NCBI GenBank assembly: GCA_018402425.1
Contig: JAGYIZ010000001.1
Coordinates: 1 to 64,000, forward strand
Source of the DNA: Candidatus Atribacteria bacterium
GTDB taxonomy: Bacteria > Atribacterota > Phoenicimicrobiia > Phoenicimicrobiales > Stramentimicrobiaceae
DNA: 64,000 bases
Direction: 5' to 3'
Positions 16,738 through 26,562 of this stretch are shown here, one piece after another. Below the pieces are notes generated by a model that saw only the letters and a program-made list of their open reading frames with translations, ran no database searches and was not told where the DNA came from. Each line of letters opens with the position of its first letter. Position 1 is the first letter of the stretch. The translations under genes and the position numbers were made by a program.

Positions 16738-17394
16738 TTATAATTTTTTATGGCAAAGCCACCAGTCATAACATTCAAATTCCTTGCTCTTAAGTCTTTC
16801 CTTAGCAGTTTTGACATCACTGGCAGGAGGAATAATTACATGGTCACCAATTAATCCATTGTTTGGCCAATCAGCTGGCATGGCAACCTTATTCTTATCA
16901 GAAATTTGCATAGCTTTCACTACTCGAACAATCTCATCTATATTTCTTCCTAATTCCTGGGGATAGTAAAGAATAATTCTGATAATACCTTTGTCATCAA
17001 TGACAAAGACAGCACGGACAGTATTGCTTCCCTTACCAGGATGAATCATCCCTAACATTTTTCCGACCTTCCCATCATCAGCAATAATAGGGAAAGGAAT
17101 TTCTACACCCAGGTTTTCTTCAATCCATTCTTCCCATTTAATATGGGCATAAACCTGGTCAATTGAAAGCCCCATTAATTCACAATTTAGTTCCTTAAAT
17201 TCATCTACTCTTTTAGCAAATGCTACAAACTCAGTGGTACAAACGGGGGTAAAATCACCCGGATGACTAAATAGTACCAGCCATTTCCCGGCATAATCAT
17301 CAGGAAGATTCTTAACTCCATGTGTAGTAACAACCTTCATTTTCGGCAATGGGTCACCTATTAAAGGCATTCTATTTTCATTAACATTTTCCAT
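16738..17394 (-). CDS. Peroxiredoxin, Prx6/1-Cys type
   Basis: A thiol peroxidase of 218 residues that reduces hydrogen peroxide and organic peroxides. The peroxidatic Cys lies in [14 protein letters not shown] near residue 50; the family Arg is in NTVRAVF. The long C-terminal arm ([14 protein letters not shown]) marks the Prx6/AhpC-archaeal group, and two further Cys near the end (FECYDWWLC) could act as resolving residues. It lies between the ferritin-like gene and dfx, so likely takes the peroxide made by superoxide reductase. Confidence 0.94.
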   Translation of the reverse strand: MENVNENRMPLIGDPLPKMKVVTTHGVKNLPDDYAGKWLVLFSHPGDFTPVCTTEFVAFAKRVDEFKELNCELMGLSIDQVYAHIKWEEWIEENLGVEIPFPIIADDGKVGKMLGMIHPGKGSNTVRAVFVIDDKGIIRIILYYPQELGRNIDEIVRVVKAMQISDKNKVAMPADWPNNGLIGDHVIIPPASDVKTAKERLKSKEFECYDWWLCHKKL

Positions 17395-17460
17395 TTTTTA
17401 TATTTCTCCCTTTTAGTTAATTATCTATTCATATTGCAATTCACTAATTATTATCAAAAA

Positions 17461-17946
17461 TTACATCAAGCCCATATCTTCGGATAAGGCTTCTAGATCT
17501 TCTTCATGTTCAACTTCATCTTCTAAAATACTCAAAACCATCTGATAAGTAATAGGGTCTTTATCTTTGACCATTTTTGATAACTTCTGATAAACATCAA
17601 TAGCACATTGTTCGCCTTTAATATTCTGTTCAATCAATGTTTTAACATTGGGATCACTGGGTTTTGCATATCCACAGTTAGTGACTTTGTACCATTCTTC
17701 CGGACTTAAGATAGGAGTACCACCTAATTGTAGAATCCTTTCAACCAGCATTCCTGCATGTTCCAGCTCTTCATTAGCATGTTCTTCCAATTCAGCTACT
17801 ACCGCACCCCTCATTGGCCCCTTGGCTACTTTTGCTCCAATCCAATACTGATAATAAGCCAGCCATTCATCTGCCAATGCCTTATTCAGCTCCTCAATTA
17901 ATTCATTAACATCCACACCTACAATTTCTCTTCCTCTTGTTCCCAT
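17461..17946 (-). CDS. Ferritin-like diiron protein, Dps-like (thioferritin type)
   Basis: A 161-residue four-helix-bundle protein with two carboxylate/His half-sites, ADEWLAYYQYW and EEHANEELEHAG in the first half and QNIKGEQCAIDVY and EDEVEHEEDLE in the second. Cys91 and Cys114 fit the Cys pair of Dps-like thioferritins (DPSL) of archaea and anaerobes, which oxidise iron with peroxide and store it. It lies 28 bases after the PerR-like gene with AGGAGG before its ATG. Membership of the DPSL group is by motif only. Confidence 0.82.
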   Translation of the reverse strand: MGTRGREIVGVDVNELIEELNKALADEWLAYYQYWIGAKVAKGPMRGAVVAELEEHANEELEHAGMLVERILQLGGTPILSPEEWYKVTNCGYAKPSDPNVKTLIEQNIKGEQCAIDVYQKLSKMVKDKDPITYQMVLSILEDEVEHEEDLEALSEDMGLM

Positions 17947-17974
17947 AATGAACCTCCTTAATATTATTATTTTT

Positions 17975-18445
17975 TTATTTTTTCATGTCTCTGAGACATG
18001 CCGGGCATATACCTTCCAGCACAATATTTTGCCTTAAAACTTTGAACTTCTTTTTAACATTTTCCGGTACTTTAATTTTATCATATTCCGGGCATTCAAA
18101 ATCAATAATTTTTTTACAATGCAAACAGCGAAAATGGTAATGTTTTTTTAAATTTGCATCAAAATGTCTGGCTCCATAACCACCTTCCACTATTTTTACC
18201 AGACCTTTATTAACCAAACAAAGCAAGGTCCTATTTACAGTATCGAAAGATATATTGGGAAATTCTTTTCTTACTTTTTTATATATAATTTCAGCAGTTG
18301 GATGTGAATCAGATTCTACTAAACAATTAAAAATTTTTAAACGTTGTGGGGTAATCCTAAAACCATAATTTTTTAATTTTTCTTTACAATAAACTTCAGC
18401 ATTTTCCATTTTTTTTATCCACTTCTCAACTAAATTTTTACTCAA
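17975..18445 (-). CDS. Fur-family regulator, PerR-like
   Basis: A 156-residue metalloregulator with the winged helix (YGFRITPQRLKIF, DTVNRTLLCL), a regulatory metal site made from HPTAEI, FDANLKKHYHF, and two Cys pairs (CLHC, CPAC) for structural zinc. It heads an operon of oxidative-stress genes, which supports PerR over iron-sensing Fur; a separate Fur lies at 28678. The start is TTG at 18445; an ATG at 18409 is an alternative that would give 144 residues. It probably represses itself through the repeat overlapping its promoter. Confidence 0.88.
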   Translation of the reverse strand: MSKNLVEKWIKKMENAEVYCKEKLKNYGFRITPQRLKIFNCLVESDSHPTAEIIYKKVRKEFPNISFDTVNRTLLCLVNKGLVKIVEGGYGARHFDANLKKHYHFRCLHCKKIIDFECPEYDKIKVPENVKKKFKVLRQNIVLEGICPACLRDMKK

Positions 18446-18483
18446 TGAGCTTCTTTTGAAATACTCAAAAATTTATCTTAACT

Positions 18484-18521
18484 GTATTTATTACTATATA
18501 GTATTTATTACTATTTGTCAA
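18484..18521 (-). promoter_or_regulatory. Promoter of the oxidative-stress operon with tandem operator-like repeat
   Basis: The minus strand has TTGACA (18521-18516), a 17-bp spacer and TATAGT (18498-18493). A 14-base direct repeat, GTATTTATTACTAT on the plus strand at 18484-18497 and 18501-18514, overlaps both elements with 17-base periodicity and includes the palindrome ACTATATAGT. It is a good candidate for binding of the PerR-like product; it is not a canonical PerR box. Confidence 0.6.
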
Positions 18522-18563
18522 TAATAAATATATAAAAACTTGATTTTTTTTTGGTTAGTAGTA

Positions 18564-18572
18564 TGCTATAAA
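18564..18572 (+). promoter_or_regulatory. Extended -10 promoter candidate for the MFS gene
   Basis: TGCTATAAA, an extended -10, lies 28 bases before the MFS start. A TTGATT at 18540 is 21 bp upstream, too far for normal spacing, so this promoter would rely on the extended element. Confidence 0.4.
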
Positions 18573-18600
18573 AGAATGAAATTGAAAGATAAAATCTATT

Positions 18601-19782
18601 ATGTTTAAAAATCAAAAAAATATTCAACTAAAACTTAGTGCTTTAGGTCATGCCTATAATGATGCCTATCATTTTATAATACCTTTGCTTTTACCCTTCT
18701 TTCGCCAGGAATTCTCTTTTACTTATCTTCAATCAGGCCTTATTCTGACAATTCATGTGGCACTACGTTCATTGTTTTCATTGATATTCGGCTCATTAGG
18801 TGACCGCTTTAACCATAAACACCTCTTTATTTCATTTGGCTTTGTTCTATCATCTATTCTTTTAGGAAGTGTAATCTGGATAAGTAGCTTTCCTTTGGTT
18901 ATAACTGTGCTATTGCTTATGGCAATAGGTGTGTCTACTTTCCATCCTCTGGCAACTGCTATGGTAGGTGAAAAAGCTAAGCCGGGTAAACAGGGTCATG
19001 ATCTAAGTCTCTTTTCTGCAGCCGGCACGCTTGGTTTATCTATTATGAGCCTCTTATTTGGATGGCTTGTTCAGTTATGGGGCTGGAGAATGGCATGTCT
19101 GGTAATCTCTTTACCGGGCTTTCTATTAGCCTGGGGATATGCCCAGTTGAAGAATGAAATACCTACCCATGATAGCAAACCAACTAAATTAACACACAAA
19201 ATTCTGTTTGTTGTTTTCTTCATTGGTCACGGTTTACGCAACCTGGGAACATGGGCTATACTTTCTTTTCTGCCAACCTATGCAACTGATTACATTGGCT
19301 TGAAACCGGGTATTTCAGCATGGGTCATCAGCATATTCTTTGCCGGCGTTCTAACAGGAAGTTTATTGATGAGTAGAATACTTGACCAAAAAAGTCCCCT
19401 TAAATTTGTTAGTTTTGCCACAATTTTAGCTGCCTTACTTATTTTTATTCTTACCTATTCAACTATGCCAATAATTATGGGATTTTTAGTTGTTTGCATC
19501 GGGCTATCACAAGGTTTTTACTTCCCTGCTCAGAATACCTGGCTAACCCAGGTCAGCTCAAATCAAACTCGAGGAAAACTTTTTGGCTTTACAATCTTTA
19601 TTGAAGGTTTATCAGCTACTATTGCACCTTCCCTCTACGGCTGGCTGGCAGATAAATTTGGATTGGTCTATGCATACCGCCTGGCTTCTATTCCAATTTT
19701 CATTAGTTTCTTCTTTTATCTAGCACTTTATCATATGGTAAAAAAATCTCAAGATAGTCATTTAAGGGCCGCTTCATCTTAG
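18601..19782 (+). CDS. MFS transporter, fosmidomycin-resistance (Fsr) like
   Basis: A 393-residue twelve-helix major facilitator. The N terminus LSALGHAYNDAYHF followed by PLLLPFF resembles the Fsr/fosmidomycin resistance subgroup, and the loop GSLGDRFNHK is the MFS motif A equivalent between helices 2 and 3. It would export or import a small molecule across the inner membrane; the substrate is not known. Single gene, divergent from the PerR-like operon with 155 bases between. Confidence 0.82.
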   Translation: MFKNQKNIQLKLSALGHAYNDAYHFIIPLLLPFFRQEFSFTYLQSGLILTIHVALRSLFSLIFGSLGDRFNHKHLFISFGFVLSSILLGSVIWISSFPLVITVLLLMAIGVSTFHPLATAMVGEKAKPGKQGHDLSLFSAAGTLGLSIMSLLFGWLVQLWGWRMACLVISLPGFLLAWGYAQLKNEIPTHDSKPTKLTHKILFVVFFIGHGLRNLGTWAILSFLPTYATDYIGLKPGISAWVISIFFAGVLTGSLLMSRILDQKSPLKFVSFATILAALLIFILTYSTMPIIMGFLVVCIGLSQGFYFPAQNTWLTQVSSNQTRGKLFGFTIFIEGLSATIAPSLYGWLADKFGLVYAYRLASIPIFISFFFYLALYHMVKKSQDSHLRAASS

Positions 19783-19965
19783 TAAATAGAATATTTTTCA
19801 AAATTGCTACCAAAATAATACCTAAAAATAGTAAAATATACTATAATAATAAGATATGGTAAAATAAACTTGTAAACTGTATTGTGCTATCCTGCATAAT
19901 TTGATTAAGAAATATTGTCATAAAGACATAAAAGTATACACAAGGATTTTGAACGGGAGAATCAA

Positions 19966-21240
19966 TTGGTTAAAAATAGATTTTTTAACTTCTATCATAT
20001 TTCTATATTTTTTCTATTCATGGTAATATCATCTGTTCTTATTTGTTTTCCCAATTCCGTGCTGGCAGAAAACCAATCTATTGAAGCTCTCTATTTCCAG
20101 GGAGTTCATCTGTTAGAAAATGAAAATAAATATGATGAAGCATTGAACGTCTTTCAAAAAATATTGAATATCAACCCTGATTACCCACAGGCACATTTTC
20201 AGATAGGTGAAATCCACCGATTAAGCAATCAACCAAGAAAGGCAAAAATATACTATCAGAATGCTATTAATTTAAAGTCTAATTATCTCTCAGCCTACTA
20301 TAATTTAGGACTGGTTGAACTGGAATTAGAAGAATATTCCAATTCTTTAGAATCTTTCAAAGAAACAATTAGGATTGACCCGGAATATCCTGATGCCCAC
20401 TATGGCCTGGGGTTAACTTACTTAAAATTAGAACAACTAAATCAGGCCATTGACTCCTTCCAGCAGGCATTACTGCTCAACCCGGATGACTTTCAATTTC
20501 AATACGGATTAGGGATAAGCTATAAACAGGCAGGAGAATATCAGGAAGCAATTCAAGCACTGAATCAAGCACTGGCTCTCAAACCAGACTTTGGGGAAGC
20601 TTTCTACGAATTAGGACTTATTTATCGTGCCCTGGAACAGTACACAGATGCAGTTAGTGCTTTGGAAAAGGCGGCTCACTATTTACCCGAACAATCTGAT
20701 CGGATTTACTATAAAATTGGAATGATTTACCAAAAACTTGAAAGATACGACCAGGCAATTGAAGCATTAGAAAAAGCAACACTAAATAACGAAAAATTTA
20801 CCGATGCCTATTATTATCTGGGATGGTTCTACAATCAAAAGGCACAATATGACCAGGCAATTGAAGCCTACCAAAAGGTTATTGCTTTGAATCCTGGCTA
20901 TCCTAACGTCTACTATAATTTGGGTTGGGTATACAACGAAACCGAGCAATATCAGAAGGCAGTTGAAACATTTAAGGAAGCAATTAAACAAACACCCGAT
21001 GATGCTGATGCTCATTATGCATTGGGTTGGAGTTATGGAAAATTACAAGATTACGAACAAGCCAAAAAATCATTTCAAGAAACAATTAGGATTCAACCTG
21101 ATTATGTATATGCCCACTATGGTTTAGGTATCGCTTATTTGTCTTTAGGGGAAAGAAATTCAGCTCTGGAAGAATATAAAATATTAAAAGAACTCGATAA
21201 TGAAATAGCAAATTTATTATTTGACCAAATTTATCCATAA
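19966..21240 (+). CDS. Secreted or periplasmic TPR-repeat protein
   Basis: This 424-residue protein has an N-terminal signal peptide (about 1-35, ending SVLA) and then about eleven consecutive 34-residue tetratricopeptide repeats up to the C terminus, visible as recurring patterns of A/S-YYNLG and Y-QAIEAY-K-L-LNP. No other domain is present, so it probably serves as a binding scaffold outside the cytoplasm. The start is TTG at 19966 with GGGAG six bases before. A second TPR protein is at 32772. The partner is unknown. Confidence 0.88.
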   Translation: MVKNRFFNFYHISIFFLFMVISSVLICFPNSVLAENQSIEALYFQGVHLLENENKYDEALNVFQKILNINPDYPQAHFQIGEIHRLSNQPRKAKIYYQNAINLKSNYLSAYYNLGLVELELEEYSNSLESFKETIRIDPEYPDAHYGLGLTYLKLEQLNQAIDSFQQALLLNPDDFQFQYGLGISYKQAGEYQEAIQALNQALALKPDFGEAFYELGLIYRALEQYTDAVSALEKAAHYLPEQSDRIYYKIGMIYQKLERYDQAIEALEKATLNNEKFTDAYYYLGWFYNQKAQYDQAIEAYQKVIALNPGYPNVYYNLGWVYNETEQYQKAVETFKEAIKQTPDDADAHYALGWSYGKLQDYEQAKKSFQETIRIQPDYVYAHYGLGIAYLSLGERNSALEEYKILKELDNEIANLLFDQIYP

Positions 21241-21358
21241 ATAGTAAAATTTAAATATTAAAAAAATTAATATAGATACTCAAGTCCTTATTGATTTGTC
21301 CAATTTTATTTGAGATATTTTCCTAATAACATTAGAATAAACAACTAAGAGGAATGCA

Positions 21359-22429
21359 ATGTTTAACAATTTTCTACAACAAATTTATTTCAATAATCGG
21401 GTCATTGACTATATTATCGCCTTGGCTATTTTTTTCCTGGCAATATTAACCATTACCATTTTAAAAAATTTCTTGCTTAAAATATTAAGGTCGTTTGCCC
21501 AGAAAAGTACTACTATTATTGATGACCACTTTATGGAAGCCTTTCAGAAAAAAATGCGCACTTTCCTTACTCTACTTTATTTTGGCTCCTTTTACCTGGG
21601 TATTTACCAACTAAAAATACCTCCGCTATTAGAAAAAATTATAAATATATCCCTGGTTGCTTTGCTTATTTTTTTTGGAGTTAGATTCCTCCTATCTATC
21701 ATTAGTTATGTCCTGGAATCTTACTGGATTAAGAAGGAAGCTGACGAAACACGGATTACTGCAATTAAGGGTATTGAAACTTTCTTAAAAATTATTATCT
21801 GGACTATTGCAGTTATTATATTATTAGATAATCTTGGAATTGAAGTTTCTGCATTAGTCGCCGGTCTTGGTATCGGTGGTATAGCAATTGCCCTGGCAGC
21901 TCAAAGTATTCTGGGTGACTTATTTAGCTACTTTATTATATTTTTTGACCGTCCTTTTGAAATAGGAGACTTTTTGATTATCGGAGAATATTTAGGTACT
22001 ATTGAACATATTGGCATAAAAACGACCAGGATCCGTAGTCTGGGCGGAGAAGAGCTTATTTTTTCCAATACAGACTTGGTAAATTCCCGTCTACGTAACT
22101 ATAAAAGGATGAAAAAAAGACGTGTTCTGTTTAAATTTGGTGTCATTTATCAGACAAGTCTGGAACAGTTAAAGGAAATTCCAGTCATCGTTGGTGAAAT
22201 TATAAAACAAGCTCCCGGAGCAACCTTGGACAGAGTTCATTTTGCCTCTTATGGTGATTTTAGCCTTGACTTCGAAGTGGTCTATTACGTCAACGGCAGA
22301 GACTATAACAAATACATGGATATTCAGCAGGAAATTAATTTTAAGATAAAGGAAGAATTTGAAAAACGAGGAATTGAATTTGCCTATCCCACACAAACTC
22401 TTTTCCTATCCAAAGAAAATGAGAGTTAA
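21359..22429 (+). CDS. Small-conductance mechanosensitive channel, MscS family
   Basis: A 356-residue channel that opens on hypo-osmotic shock. It has four or five N-terminal membrane helices, the pore helix pattern AGLGIGGIAIALAAQSILGD near residue 170 with Gly/Ala packing, then FDRPFEIGDFL and the cytoplasmic beta and alpha/beta domains. First of a set of membrane and ion-homeostasis genes (LapA-domain, CorA). Confidence 0.92.
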   Translation: MFNNFLQQIYFNNRVIDYIIALAIFFLAILTITILKNFLLKILRSFAQKSTTIIDDHFMEAFQKKMRTFLTLLYFGSFYLGIYQLKIPPLLEKIINISLVALLIFFGVRFLLSIISYVLESYWIKKEADETRITAIKGIETFLKIIIWTIAVIILLDNLGIEVSALVAGLGIGGIAIALAAQSILGDLFSYFIIFFDRPFEIGDFLIIGEYLGTIEHIGIKTTRIRSLGGEELIFSNTDLVNSRLRNYKRMKKRRVLFKFGVIYQTSLEQLKEIPVIVGEIIKQAPGATLDRVHFASYGDFSLDFEVVYYVNGRDYNKYMDIQQEINFKIKEEFEKRGIEFAYPTQTLFLSKENES

Positions 22430-22458
22430 CTCAATTTTCTTATGAGAATAATAAATTT

Positions 22459-22749
22459 ATGATTAATAAGGAGGATATTGTGCAGGCATACTTGTTTATT
22501 GCAGCTTTAATTGCTGTATTAGCTGTTATTTTTGCCTTACAAAATGCCATACCGATCACAGTTAGCTTTCTCATCTGGCGAGTGGAAAGTTCCCTGGCAT
22601 TAATTCTTATTATGGCTTTTATTGCCGGATTAATTACCAGTTTCTTATTCAATACCTTGACCCGTATCAGGCGAACACGCTATGACTCTGATCAGAAAGA
22701 GAAAAAAATTGAGCAAAAAGAACAAGAGTCTTCCGAAGATAATGGATAG
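22459..22749 (+). CDS. LapA-domain (DUF1049) membrane protein
   Basis: A 96-residue protein with two membrane helices (about 10-30 and 45-65), the motif FALQNAIPITVSF near residue 28 and a charged Lys/Glu-rich C-terminal tail. This is the LapA/DUF1049 layout. In E. coli LapA works with LapB to control lipopolysaccharide synthesis, but the family also occurs in organisms without that pathway. It lies between mscS and corA. Confidence 0.82.
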   Translation: MINKEDIVQAYLFIAALIAVLAVIFALQNAIPITVSFLIWRVESSLALILIMAFIAGLITSFLFNTLTRIRRTRYDSDQKEKKIEQKEQESSEDNG

Positions 22750-22797
22750 GAACAATAATAAATAATTGTCAAATAATCAAAAAAGAGGGTGTCTTAA

Positions 22798-23862
22798 TTG
22801 CCAAAATTTTTTAAAAAAAGAGGCAAATCAGCAGGTTTGACTCCGGGAACGCTGGTACATATCGGCGAAAGATTAATGGAAAAACCAAAAATTTCTATAA
22901 TTGATTATTCCCCCGGCAAGTTAGAAGAAAAAACAGTGGAAAGCATCGAAGAATGTTGTGCTTACCAGGAAAAACCAACTATTACCTGGATTAATATCGA
23001 TGGTATTCATCAAGCCAATATTATCGAACAAATCGGTCATTCCTTCCAGATACATCCTTTAACACTGGAAGATATCATGAACACTTCACAGAGGCCTAAA
23101 ATAGATTACTTTCCAAGTTATATTTTTATTGCTCTTAAGATGTTTTATTGGGATGAGGCTGAACAAGAAATTGCTATTGAACATATTAGCCTTATCTTAA
23201 CTGACCATACAGTTCTATCCTTTCAGGAAAGAGAAGGTGATGTTTTTAACTCAGTTCGAGAAAGAATAAAGAACAAAACTGGTAAAATTAGAAAAAGTGG
23301 TGCCGATTATCTTGTTTATACACTACTTGATTCTATCGTTGACCAATATTTTCTCATTCTGGAAAAATTAGGAGATAAAACAGAATTATTAGAAGATGCT
23401 CTGATTAAGCAGCCCTCTCCGGAAAATCTCCGGGTCATTCAGCAGGGTAAAAGAAATTTAATATTTTTAAGAAATGCAGTCTGGCCTCTCAGAGAAGTTA
23501 TCAATAAGTTAGAAAAAGATGAATCTAAATTGATTCAAAAAAATACCAAATTATTTTTACGGGATGTCTATGACCATACCATCCAGGTAATTGAAACAGT
23601 GGAGGCATTAAGGGATATGGTTTCAGGTTTAATGGATATCTACCTATCCAGTGTAAGCAATAAAATGAATGAGGTTATGAAAGTATTAACCATTATTGCC
23701 ACTATTTTTATCCCCTTGACCTTTGTAGCCGGAATTTACGGGATGAATTTTCATTATATGCCTGAATTATCCTGGAAATGGGCTTATCCCGTTACTCTTT
23801 TGGTCATGTTTCTAATTGGATTAGGAATGTATTTTTTCTTCAGGAAGAAAAAGTGGTTATGA
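22798..23862 (+). CDS. corA: CorA-family magnesium/cobalt transporter
   Basis: A 354-residue CorA channel subunit with a large acidic N-terminal cytoplasmic domain, a long stalk helix, and two C-terminal membrane helices joined by the hallmark YGMNF motif near residue 318. The basic C-terminal end FFRKKKWL is typical. The start is TTG at 22798 with AGAGGGTG upstream. Confidence 0.94.
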   Translation: MPKFFKKRGKSAGLTPGTLVHIGERLMEKPKISIIDYSPGKLEEKTVESIEECCAYQEKPTITWINIDGIHQANIIEQIGHSFQIHPLTLEDIMNTSQRPKIDYFPSYIFIALKMFYWDEAEQEIAIEHISLILTDHTVLSFQEREGDVFNSVRERIKNKTGKIRKSGADYLVYTLLDSIVDQYFLILEKLGDKTELLEDALIKQPSPENLRVIQQGKRNLIFLRNAVWPLREVINKLEKDESKLIQKNTKLFLRDVYDHTIQVIETVEALRDMVSGLMDIYLSSVSNKMNEVMKVLTIIATIFIPLTFVAGIYGMNFHYMPELSWKWAYPVTLLVMFLIGLGMYFFFRKKKWL

Positions 23863-23899
23863 ACCTGAAAGTATAAATATCTTTTCCTGAGAACTTCTA

Positions 23900-24571
23900 T
23901 CATTTATTCTTTTTAGACGCCTTTTGTTTAGTAATTAATTGATCAATTTTTTTATTTTCTCCTACCAGGATTAGATTTTCATTTTCACTAATGGTATGTT
24001 TGGGAGTAGGCGAAAAAGTAAACTGATTCCCCCGGCGAATAGCCAGCAAAGTTACACCATATTTTCCCGGTAGATCCAGCTCTTCTAATGTTTTTTCACA
24101 AAAAACAGGTAAGGCAGCTATTTCAATTAGACTATATTTCTGGGATAATTCCATCTGATTTTTGACATTGGGCATAATTAAACTTCGGGCAATTCGAATC
24201 CCTTCATCTCTTTCCGGGTAAACTACCCGGTCTGAACCTATTTTTTCCAGCACTTTACCGTGTAAGAGACTATTCGCCTTGGTAATAACATGTCTTACAC
24301 CGATTTCTTTTAACATGATGGTAATAAGAATACTTGCTTCCAGGTCTGTTCCCAGACTGACAATAGCGGCATCAAAATTCTTTACCCCCAATTCCTTTAA
24401 CACCTTTTCATCAGTAATATCGACTTTGACAACCTTGGTTAAGACATCTTTTAAAAGATCTACTTTTTCTAAATTATTATCAACACCCAGCACTTCATGG
24501 CCCAACTCAACGAGCTCGGTAGCTACGGCTTCTCCAAAACTTCCTAAACCAAAAACCACAAATTGTTTCAT
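23900..24571 (-). CDS. ktrA: Potassium uptake regulatory subunit KtrA/TrkA
   Basis: A 223-residue RCK protein: Rossmann domain with GLGSFGEAVA near residue 8 and the acidic VDNN end of strand 2, then a TrkA-C domain. It binds nucleotide and gates the membrane subunit encoded by the preceding gene. It follows ktrB by 41 bases. The single RCK repeat fits KtrA rather than the two-repeat TrkA of enterobacteria. Confidence 0.92.
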   Translation of the reverse strand: MKQFVVFGLGSFGEAVATELVELGHEVLGVDNNLEKVDLLKDVLTKVVKVDITDEKVLKELGVKNFDAAIVSLGTDLEASILITIMLKEIGVRHVITKANSLLHGKVLEKIGSDRVVYPERDEGIRIARSLIMPNVKNQMELSQKYSLIEIAALPVFCEKTLEELDLPGKYGVTLLAIRRGNQFTFSPTPKHTISENENLILVGENKKIDQLITKQKASKKNK

Positions 24572-24612
24572 TTTCTTCTATTTACCTCCATTAAGATGAA
24601 TTAGTTTTCATT

Positions 24613-25959
24613 CTATCCCACCATAACACGATCTTTGGGATATTGAATTGATTCTTCCTGTCTATTTATCATTAATGACAGGGCTAAAGCAAGAGGTCCT
24701 AATCTACCAAAAAACATGGTTAAAATTATAATTATCTTCCCGGGTAATGACAGTGACCTTGTTATCCCTGTAGATAAGCCAACTGTTCCAAATGCAGAAA
24801 TTATTTCAAAAAAGAGCTTAATAAAATCAACACTCTCAAAATAAGACAAAAATAAAGTCATCACCGTTATCCAGCTCATAGAGAGCATTAATATCACCCA
24901 GGCTTTATTCACAACATCATCTGCTATCTGTCGCCGATAGATATAGAGATTATTCCTTCCTTTTAAAGTATAGTACATCCGTAAAAACAATATGCAGAAT
25001 GTGGTTGTTTTAATACCTCCACCGGTTGAAGTTGGTGATGCACCTATAAACATGAGTACAATCAGAAGAACTAGGGCTGCGTTACTCATCAGTCCTATGG
25101 GGATTGTATTAAAACCCGCTGTCCTGGCAGTAGCAGACTGAAAAAATGAACTTAATAATCTGCCTTTAAGTGAATATGGTTGAATAGTATCTAAATTTTG
25201 ATTTTCCAAGAGAAGGATACCAACGGTTCCTAAAACCAAAAGAATTATAGTCGTTACAATAACCAGCTTACTGTGTAATGATAATCTTTTTCGTTTGGGA
25301 TATTCAAAAAATTCGACCAACACCAGAAAGCCAATCCCTCCGAAAATAATTAAAATAAGGAAGATAAGATTGATCCCCGTATTAGAGGTATATGCTTGCA
25401 AACTGTCACTAAATAATGAAAACCCGGCATTACAGAAAGCAGAAACGGCATGAAAAAAAGAAAGAAAAAGAGAGGAGTGATTACTGCTGAACTGATGCCA
25501 GTTTAAATACAAAAAGAGTGTTCCCAGTCCCTCAAAGAAAAAGGTAAAAAGTAAAATATACTTTGCCAAACGAACTAATCCGCCAATAGAAAACTGGTTC
25601 AATGATTCCTGAATAATAAGTCGCTGTCGAAGAGAAATTTTTTTCCCGAGCAGAAAAGCAAACATGGTTGAAAATGTCATGATTCCCAATCCACCAATTT
25701 GAAAAAGGATAAGAATAACCCATTGCCCGAAGAGAGAGAAATCACTACCGGTATCCAGTACAATTAAACCCGTAACACAGGTAGCCGAGGTAGCTGTAAA
25801 TAATGCATCAATCCATTCTATGGGCTCTTCTCCAGCAGAAGCCCCATCAAAATGAAGCAAAAAAGTACCAATAATGATGGTAAATAAAAACCCTAAAACC
25901 AATATCTGATTAGGAGATAGATCTATTTTTTTTCTCAAACTGAAATGCTCTGAGTTCAC
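24613..25959 (-). CDS. ktrB: Potassium uptake transporter subunit KtrB/TrkH
   Basis: A 448-residue membrane protein with four M1-P-M2 repeats. The first selectivity-filter segment TSATCVTGL and later TARTAGFN, TSTGGGIK and FGTVGLS carry the conserved filter glycines. It forms the K+ (often Na+-coupled) pathway and is controlled by KtrA, encoded just downstream. The start is GTG at 25959. Confidence 0.92.
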   Translation of the reverse strand: MNSEHFSLRKKIDLSPNQILVLGFLFTIIIGTFLLHFDGASAGEEPIEWIDALFTATSATCVTGLIVLDTGSDFSLFGQWVILILFQIGGLGIMTFSTMFAFLLGKKISLRQRLIIQESLNQFSIGGLVRLAKYILLFTFFFEGLGTLFLYLNWHQFSSNHSSLFLSFFHAVSAFCNAGFSLFSDSLQAYTSNTGINLIFLILIIFGGIGFLVLVEFFEYPKRKRLSLHSKLVIVTTIILLVLGTVGILLLENQNLDTIQPYSLKGRLLSSFFQSATARTAGFNTIPIGLMSNAALVLLIVLMFIGASPTSTGGGIKTTTFCILFLRMYYTLKGRNNLYIYRRQIADDVVNKAWVILMLSMSWITVMTLFLSYFESVDFIKLFFEIISAFGTVGLSTGITRSLSLPGKIIIILTMFFGRLGPLALALSLMINRQEESIQYPKDRVMVG

Positions 25960-26119
25960 ATTGTTCTCAATTCTATCAATAATCTTATCTCCATCATTAT
26001 AACATACTTCATTTTATAACGGGATAGCTCGAATTTTTTCTATTGAAAAATAAGCAAGGACTCCCTACAATAGTAACTATAGTTTTATTCATTCATTTTT
26101 TAAAATAAAGGGGAATTAA

Positions 26120-26485
26120 GTGCTAAAAACTGTATTATTGACTACTATTGTTAATTATATTTCGACTATCATTGGTATTGTGGCAGTAATTATTATTACC
26201 TGGGGCGCTATTCTTGTTTTCCTGGACCTAATCAGATTGGAAATATCTCGTTTTAAAGGCAAAAAACCTTATTATAAACGTGCTGTTCTTCGACACCGTT
26301 TTGGTTCTTATTTGCTGCTTGGCCTGGAATTTCTAATAGCGGCTGATATTATCCTTACTATTACCCATCCAAATCTGGAAGAAATTGCTATTTTGGCAGG
26401 TATTGTTGGCATCAGAACAGTCATCAGTTATTTTCTCGATAAAGAAATGGCTTACTCAGACAAACATCCTACTCAAGACAAATAA
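26120..26485 (+). CDS. DUF1622 membrane protein
   Basis: A 121-residue protein with three predicted membrane segments and the DUF1622 core LLLGLEFLIAADII followed by VGIRTVISYFL and a short charged tail. Family function is unknown. GTG start at 26120 with AAGGGG nine bases upstream. A partial copy of the dispersed repeat begins 23 bases after its stop. Confidence 0.8.
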   Translation: MLKTVLLTTIVNYISTIIGIVAVIIITWGAILVFLDLIRLEISRFKGKKPYYKRAVLRHRFGSYLLLGLEFLIAADIILTITHPNLEEIAILAGIVGIRTVISYFLDKEMAYSDKHPTQDK

Positions 26486-26507
26486 TTTAATTTTTTACTT
26501 AAACTAT

Positions 26508-26562
26508 CAGTAAATATCGCACCCGTATAGCGGGTGGCTTTAAGAACCCCTAAAAGAGGTTT
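26508..26562 (+). repeat. Dispersed structured element, copy 2 (left end only)
   Basis: The left 55 bases match copies 1 and 3: CAGTAAATATCGCACCC, the CCCG/CGGG hairpin, GGGTGGCTTTAAGAA and the CCTAAAAGAGG stem. The hairpin loop differs (TATA instead of CGTA or CATA) while the stem is kept. The right end is absent and the feoB stop codon lies at its edge, so it may have trimmed or replaced the feoB 3' end. Confidence 0.7.
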
